A program made the translations under genes and the position numbers. Under the pieces are notes generated by a model. The model worked only from the letters and a program-made list of their open reading frames with translations. It was not told the DNA's origin and made no database searches. A stretch of 10,791 nucleotides of DNA from an uncultured Actinomycetes bacterium. GTDB taxonomy: Bacteria; Actinomycetota; Actinomycetes; Nanopelagicales; Nanopelagicaceae. Shown here piece by piece: positions 7,436-10,791 of this stretch. The DNA lies in contig CAIKID010000228.1 in the NCBI GenBank assembly GCA_903827345.1, positions 1 to 10,791 of the forward strand, in the 5' to 3' direction. Position 1 is the stretch's first letter. Every line of letters begins with the position of its first letter.

Positions 7436-8308
7436 ATGACCATACACGCCATCCAATCGGAGGCCGGACGTAGGCTCGAAGTTGCGACGCTGGGTTCTCC
7501 GTCAACCGAGGCGGTCATTTTTCATCATGGCACCCCAGGTTCTTATAAGTCGGGATTAGGTTTACATCTGTACGCGCAGACCCAAGGTGCCTTTGTCATT
7601 TCCTTTTCACGTGCAGGCTATGGGGAGAGTGATCGCAACAAGAGTCGCGCGGTGATTGAAAATGTGAAAGACGTGCAGATAATTCTCGACCACTTTGGCA
7701 TAGAAAAGTTTGTCTCTATCGGCCAATCCGGAGGTGGGCCATATTGTTTAGCTGACACGACTTTGTCCCAAAACAGGGGCGCAGTGAACGTCGCTGGTGT
7801 CGGTGCATATGGAGTTGATGAACTTAATTTTTTTGAAGGCATGGGAGAGGGGGGCCGCGATGAGTATCGAGCCGCCATCGCCGGTGAAGAATCACTTGAA
7901 AACTGGATGAAGGAGCGCTCGGCAGGAGCTGCCAACATAACTGGTCCACACATTATCGAAGTTTTGGGTGGTTCGCTTGGTGCTGCCGATAAAATTGCAC
8001 TTGACTTTGAAACCGCCGAATATATGGCGGCGGGAGCTCGTCACGCACTCTTCTCCGGTTACTACGGCTGGATGGATGATGATCTCGCCCTTGTTAAACC
8101 TTGGGAATTTGATCTCAGCGCGATTAGCAAACCCGTAGAGCTCTGGACAGGTGGTGACGATTTAGTGGTGCCTAGTTCACATGGCGAGTGGTTGCACCGC
8201 AAGATTGCACATTCAAAAATGTTCTTCGTTCCCGGGGAAGGTCACATGTCTCTTGCAAAAAATAAAAGAGAAGAGATCATTTCTCATGCGCTTGCATATT
8301 TAAATTAG
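7436..8308 (+). CDS. Alpha/beta hydrolase, substrate unknown
   Basis: Soluble hydrolase of 290 residues with a complete set of catalytic positions. HHGTPG (30-35) forms the oxyanion-hole loop, SRAGYGES (58-65) is the typical following strand, GQSGGG (96-101) is the nucleophile elbow with Ser98, Asp241 or Asp242 in TGGDDLVVP (238-246) is the acid, and His270 in GEGHMSLAK (267-275) is the base. A cap region lies between about 125 and 215. No signal peptide is seen, so it should be cytoplasmic. Whether it is an esterase, haloalkane-dehalogenase-like or peptidase-like enzyme cannot be told from sequence alone. It follows the AI-2E-family gene by 54 bases and converges on the second hydrolase, with 22 bases between the two stops and no terminator-like hairpin there. 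Confidence 0.88.
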   Translation: MTIHAIQSEAGRRLEVATLGSPSTEAVIFHHGTPGSYKSGLGLHLYAQTQGAFVISFSRAGYGESDRNKSRAVIENVKDVQIILDHFGIEKFVSIGQSGGGPYCLADTTLSQNRGAVNVAGVGAYGVDELNFFEGMGEGGRDEYRAAIAGEESLENWMKERSAGAANITGPHIIEVLGGSLGAADKIALDFETAEYMAAGARHALFSGYYGWMDDDLALVKPWEFDLSAISKPVELWTGGDDLVVPSSHGEWLHRKIAHSKMFFVPGEGHMSLAKNKREEIISHALAYLN

Positions 8309-8330
8309 CCGCGAAACCGCTCTTGAACTT

Positions 8331-9041
8331 TTAGATCTCGGTGGCAAGAGGCAAGCGCTGCGGTGCAAGCTGCTTGGTGATTTCACTCAATATTAAGTGA
8401 ACAAAGGGCTCACCAACCCAGAGGTGTTTTGCACCTAAAATCGGAATCAAGGTCAAGCGTGGGAATATCTTGAATCGTTCGACCGCTTGTTCTGGATTCA
8501 AATATTCGTCGTGCTCTGGTACGTACGCGACTACCGGTCGTGAATCGTTCTGCCAAAATTCCAGAACGCTATCTGGCGTGCGTTGCATCGGAGGGCTAAG
8601 AAGAATTAGGCCAGCAACACGGGGATCCTGGGCATAACACAGTGCTAAATCGGTTCCAAAAGACCATCCAACAACCCAGAGAGTGGAAACCTTTAAAGTA
8701 TCAAAGCAGTAATTGATTGCCGCGGTTACATCCTCAACTTCACCCTTGCCGTGGTCATAGGCGCCTTCAGAAGTTCCGGCTTCGCTCGATGTGCCACGGG
8801 TGTTGAAACGAATGACCTGAATACCGGCCATCGCAGGAAGTCGATTCGCCGCCTTCTTATAGATGTGGCTATCCATCATGCCGCCGCCGGTGGGATTTGG
8901 GTGAAGGCAGAGCAGGGAGGCTGTTATCTCACCAAGTGGTGTTGCTACCTCACCGACGAGCGTGAGTTCATCTGAGGTCATAAAAGTGAATGGGTGGCGC
9001 TTTGCCGGCAGAACAGTGCTTGGCCTAATCAACTCGTTCAC
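8331..9041 (-). CDS. Alpha/beta hydrolase, YsgA/COG2945-like
   Basis: Small cap-less hydrolase of 236 residues. CLHPNPTGGGMMDSHIY (45-61) and VIRFNTRGTSSEAGTSE (76-92) match the HPHP...GG.MD and RFNFRG blocks typical of the COG2945 group. GWSFG (125-129) is the nucleophile elbow with Ser127, Asp178 in PEHDEYL (175-181) is the likely acid, and His206 in GAKHLWVGE (203-211) is the base. Substrates of this group are mostly undefined. The start is GTG; TAAACT lies exactly six bases upstream on the minus strand, and the spacer TCTTTT cannot be a ribosome-binding site, which supports a leaderless start here rather than at Met21. It is divergent from the aldehyde dehydrogenase across 22 bases, so the two may share regulation. 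The first hydrolase in the window is not a close relative. Confidence 0.87.
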   Translation of the reverse strand: MNELIRPSTVLPAKRHPFTFMTSDELTLVGEVATPLGEITASLLCLHPNPTGGGMMDSHIYKKAANRLPAMAGIQVIRFNTRGTSSEAGTSEGAYDHGKGEVEDVTAAINYCFDTLKVSTLWVVGWSFGTDLALCYAQDPRVAGLILLSPPMQRTPDSVLEFWQNDSRPVVAYVPEHDEYLNPEQAVERFKIFPRLTLIPILGAKHLWVGEPFVHLILSEITKQLAPQRLPLATEI

Positions 9042-9047
9042 AAAAGA

Positions 9048-9057
9048 AGTTTACTCT
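9048..9057. promoter_or_regulatory. Interlocked -10 elements of the divergent hydrolase / aldehyde dehydrogenase pair
   Basis: The gap between the two start codons is 9042-9063. On the minus strand TAAACT (9053 to 9048) is followed by TCTTTT and the GTG at 9041. On the plus strand TACTCT (9052-9057) is followed by TAGCCC and the ATG at 9064. Both hexamers fit TAnnnT, both spacers are exactly six bases, and the hexamers share bases 9052-9053. Both mRNAs would be leaderless and RNA polymerase could not open both promoters at once. Confidence 0.55.
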
Positions 9058-9063
9058 TAGCCC

Positions 9064-10518
9064 ATGAGCCAACTGACCGAAATCATCAGCTACTCCCCTG
9101 CTACCGGGGCAGAGGTCGGGCGCTATCCCAATACCTCGGCCGCAACGATCGACGAACTCGTAGTCCGGGCCATCGCAGCTTCAGCGCATTGGCGCGCTCT
9201 GGGATTCAAAGGGCGCAAAGCGATTCTCCGATCATGGGCGCATTACATGTCGCTTCACATCGATGAACTCGCATCGATTGTTTCCCAAGAGACCGGCAAA
9301 CCGCTTAGCGATGCTGCTCTAGAAATATCCATCGCGATCGAGCACGTTTCATGGGCGGCGCGCAAAGCAGGACGGTATCTGCGTAACTCGCACCGCGCAC
9401 CGGGATTGTTGATGGCAAATATGTCTGCTCACGTCGAGTATCAACCATTGGGAGTAATCGGAATCATCGGCCCTTGGAACTATCCAGTCTTTACTCCGAT
9501 GGGTTCGATCGCTTACGCACTCGCCGCGGGTAACGCCGTCATCTTTAAGCCGAGCGAATACACCCCTGGCGTCGGGCACTGGTTAGGTGAATCATTTAAC
9601 GCGATTGCACCGGAGGCGAATATTTTCTTCGTCGCAACTGGAGGACCCGAAACTGGTGCAGCGCTTACCAAGAGCGCGGTCAACAAAATTGCATTCACGG
9701 GATCGAGCTCTACCGGAAAGAAGATCGCGGCCATTTGCGCCGAAACCTTGACTCCTGTCTTGATGGAATGTGGCGGAACAGATCCCGCAATTATCGATCG
9801 CGATGTCGACATTGATCGAGTGGCCAGTGCGGTGCTCTGGGCTGCCATGGGAAATGCGGGACAGACCTGCGTTGGAATCGAACGAGTCTATGTGCATCAT
9901 GAGATTGCGCAAGCTTTCAGTGAAAAGATATCTGCGCTGGCATCTGAGCTCGTTGCAGGGCGTGACTACGGTGCTGCCACCATGCCAAAACAACTTGCCA
10001 TCATCGACTCACATATTAAGGATGCCGCTAACCGCGGTGCAGAATTCCTAGTTGGAAGCATCGACTCGGTTCAACCACCATTTGTTCTTCCCACCATTAT
10101 GACAAATGTTCCCGAAGATAGCCTCGCGGTCGCTGAAGAAACTTTTGGACCTACGCTCACGATTCGCAGCGTCACATCGATGGGTGAAGCAATTGCCCTA
10201 TCTAATGCATCGCAATATGGATTGGCGGCGTCGGTTTGGTCGAAGAAGCAAGGCAAGGCGATCGCTAGCCAATTGCACTGTGGAATGGTCTCGGTCAATT
10301 CGGTCATTGCATTTACCGCAACACCATCAATGCCATTCGGTGGCGTAAAACAGAGTGGTTCGGGTCGTGTTCATGGGCCAGAGGGCTTGCGAGAATTTAC
10401 TTACACGCGCGCAGTTGTGGCGACACGATTTAGAATCCCGCTCAACTTCGCTACCTTTAAACGCACCGCGGCTGTCGACGCATTTATTAAGCGCCTCGTC
10501 CGCCTACTCAACCGCTAG
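9064..10518 (+). CDS. NAD(P)-dependent aldehyde dehydrogenase, possibly succinate-semialdehyde type
   Basis: Oxidises an aldehyde to the acid with NAD(P)+; 484 residues, normal for the family and cytoplasmic. GPWNYP (136-141) carries the catalytic Asn139, KPSE (162-165) and FTGSSSTG (211-218) bind the cofactor, Glu235 in MECGGTDP (234-241) is the general base, Cys269 in GNAGQTC (263-269) is the nucleophile, and EETFGP (358-363) is the conserved C-terminal motif. The usual GGK after the general base reads GGT here. A basic, amphipathic tail (about 450-484) follows the core, and its TRAVVATRFRIPL stretch recalls the ends of actinobacterial GabD2-like succinate-semialdehyde dehydrogenases; that substrate is only a guess. 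The ATG is favoured because a -10 hexamer lies six bases upstream and no Shine-Dalgarno is present. The stop shares a CTAG with the stop of the convergent gene. Confidence 0.93.
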   Translation: MSQLTEIISYSPATGAEVGRYPNTSAATIDELVVRAIAASAHWRALGFKGRKAILRSWAHYMSLHIDELASIVSQETGKPLSDAALEISIAIEHVSWAARKAGRYLRNSHRAPGLLMANMSAHVEYQPLGVIGIIGPWNYPVFTPMGSIAYALAAGNAVIFKPSEYTPGVGHWLGESFNAIAPEANIFFVATGGPETGAALTKSAVNKIAFTGSSSTGKKIAAICAETLTPVLMECGGTDPAIIDRDVDIDRVASAVLWAAMGNAGQTCVGIERVYVHHEIAQAFSEKISALASELVAGRDYGAATMPKQLAIIDSHIKDAANRGAEFLVGSIDSVQPPFVLPTIMTNVPEDSLAVAEETFGPTLTIRSVTSMGEAIALSNASQYGLAASVWSKKQGKAIASQLHCGMVSVNSVIAFTATPSMPFGGVKQSGSGRVHGPEGLREFTYTRAVVATRFRIPLNFATFKRTAAVDAFIKRLVRLLNR

Positions 10519-10791
10519 AAGCGAGGGGCGTTACGCGAGCGCTCAGTGCGAGGCTTGCGTTGATCCTTCTTGGTCCAACATGCGGTGTGCCAATGGCGCC
10601 TGCTTTCGAGATCATCATCAATCCAAGCAACGATATGTGGGGTTGCCGTAGGGATTAACTGGTCACATCCGGGACAGCGATATGGTTTCGAAGAGCTCGA
10701 TCCCGTGATCTTTCGCACGGTGTAGATACCCTCGGCGTGCTCCTCCACGGTATGAAAAGAGGCCGTAATGTCCCGGTCTTCGGGCTTTGGC
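10515..10791 (-). CDS. Small zinc-finger-like protein (5' end beyond window)
   Basis: The visible 91 residues run open to the right edge, so the N-terminus is missing. A GTG at 10748 could start a 77-residue protein, but the open frame upstream of it (residues PKPEDRDITASFHT) reads like ordinary coding sequence and relatives are longer. The core has CPGC followed by a PHIVAW strand and RRHWHTACW: two cysteines, histidines and a third cysteine that could bind one zinc. The layout matches short actinobacterial proteins often labelled 'ATP/GTP-binding protein' in Streptomyces, with a VRKITG-like lead-in to YRCPGCDQ; I see no nucleotide-binding motif to justify that label. The tail is basic. Its TAG overlaps that of the aldehyde dehydrogenase. 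Function is unknown. Confidence 0.72.
   Translation of the reverse strand, partial: PKPEDRDITASFHTVEEHAEGIYTVRKITGSSSSKPYRCPGCDQLIPTATPHIVAWIDDDLESRRHWHTACWTKKDQRKPRTERSRNAPRF

Noticed and set aside
8309..8330. Possible terminator between the convergent hydrolase genes (GCGAAACCGC)
   Set aside because: Only three base pairs form and no T-run follows, so it is not a credible intrinsic terminator.

Overview
The window looks like a compact chromosomal segment from an actinobacterium (Actinomycetota). The E1 component of pyruvate dehydrogenase is the long single-chain AceE type. A DUF4032 protein, a thioredoxin-fold/TPR protein of the YbbN type that starts with an actinobacterial-looking N-terminus, and a small CPGC/HWHxxCW zinc-finger-like protein are all familiar in that phylum. 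Base composition is only about half G+C by eye and genes are almost touching, which would fit a small-genome lineage such as freshwater planktonic actinobacteria. That placement is inference; no rRNA or other marker is present.

Layout. Positions 1-160 are non-coding as far as I can see: a G+C-rich stretch (about 63 % over the first 110 bases) that can fold into at least two bulged hairpins, then the promoter of aceE. aceE (161-2899, +) ends 3 bases from the stop of a convergent three-gene unit read on the minus strand from about 6220 down to 2903: a DUF4032 kinase-like protein, a thioredoxin-fold/TPR protein and an MFS transporter. Consecutive genes in that unit overlap (17 and 4 bases). Divergent from it, with a 27-base gap, is an AI-2E-family membrane protein (6248-7381, +), followed after 54 bases by an alpha/beta hydrolase (7436-8308, +). 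A second, unrelated alpha/beta hydrolase (8331-9041, -) converges on the first and diverges from an aldehyde dehydrogenase (9064-10518, +) across only 22 bases. The last gene, a small zinc-finger-like protein (-), overlaps the dehydrogenase stop codon and runs off the right edge.

There is no non-coding stretch over 300 bases, no RNA gene I can name, no mobile element and no CRISPR array. The window is mostly housekeeping. AceE feeds pyruvate to acetyl-CoA, the dehydrogenase oxidises an aldehyde, and the two hydrolases and two transport-type proteins have unknown substrates.

The most unusual pattern is regulatory. Five start codons are each preceded by a -10-like hexamer, then exactly 6 bases without a Shine-Dalgarno sequence, which is the geometry expected of leaderless mRNAs. 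At the two divergent pairs the -10 elements of opposite strands overlap each other.
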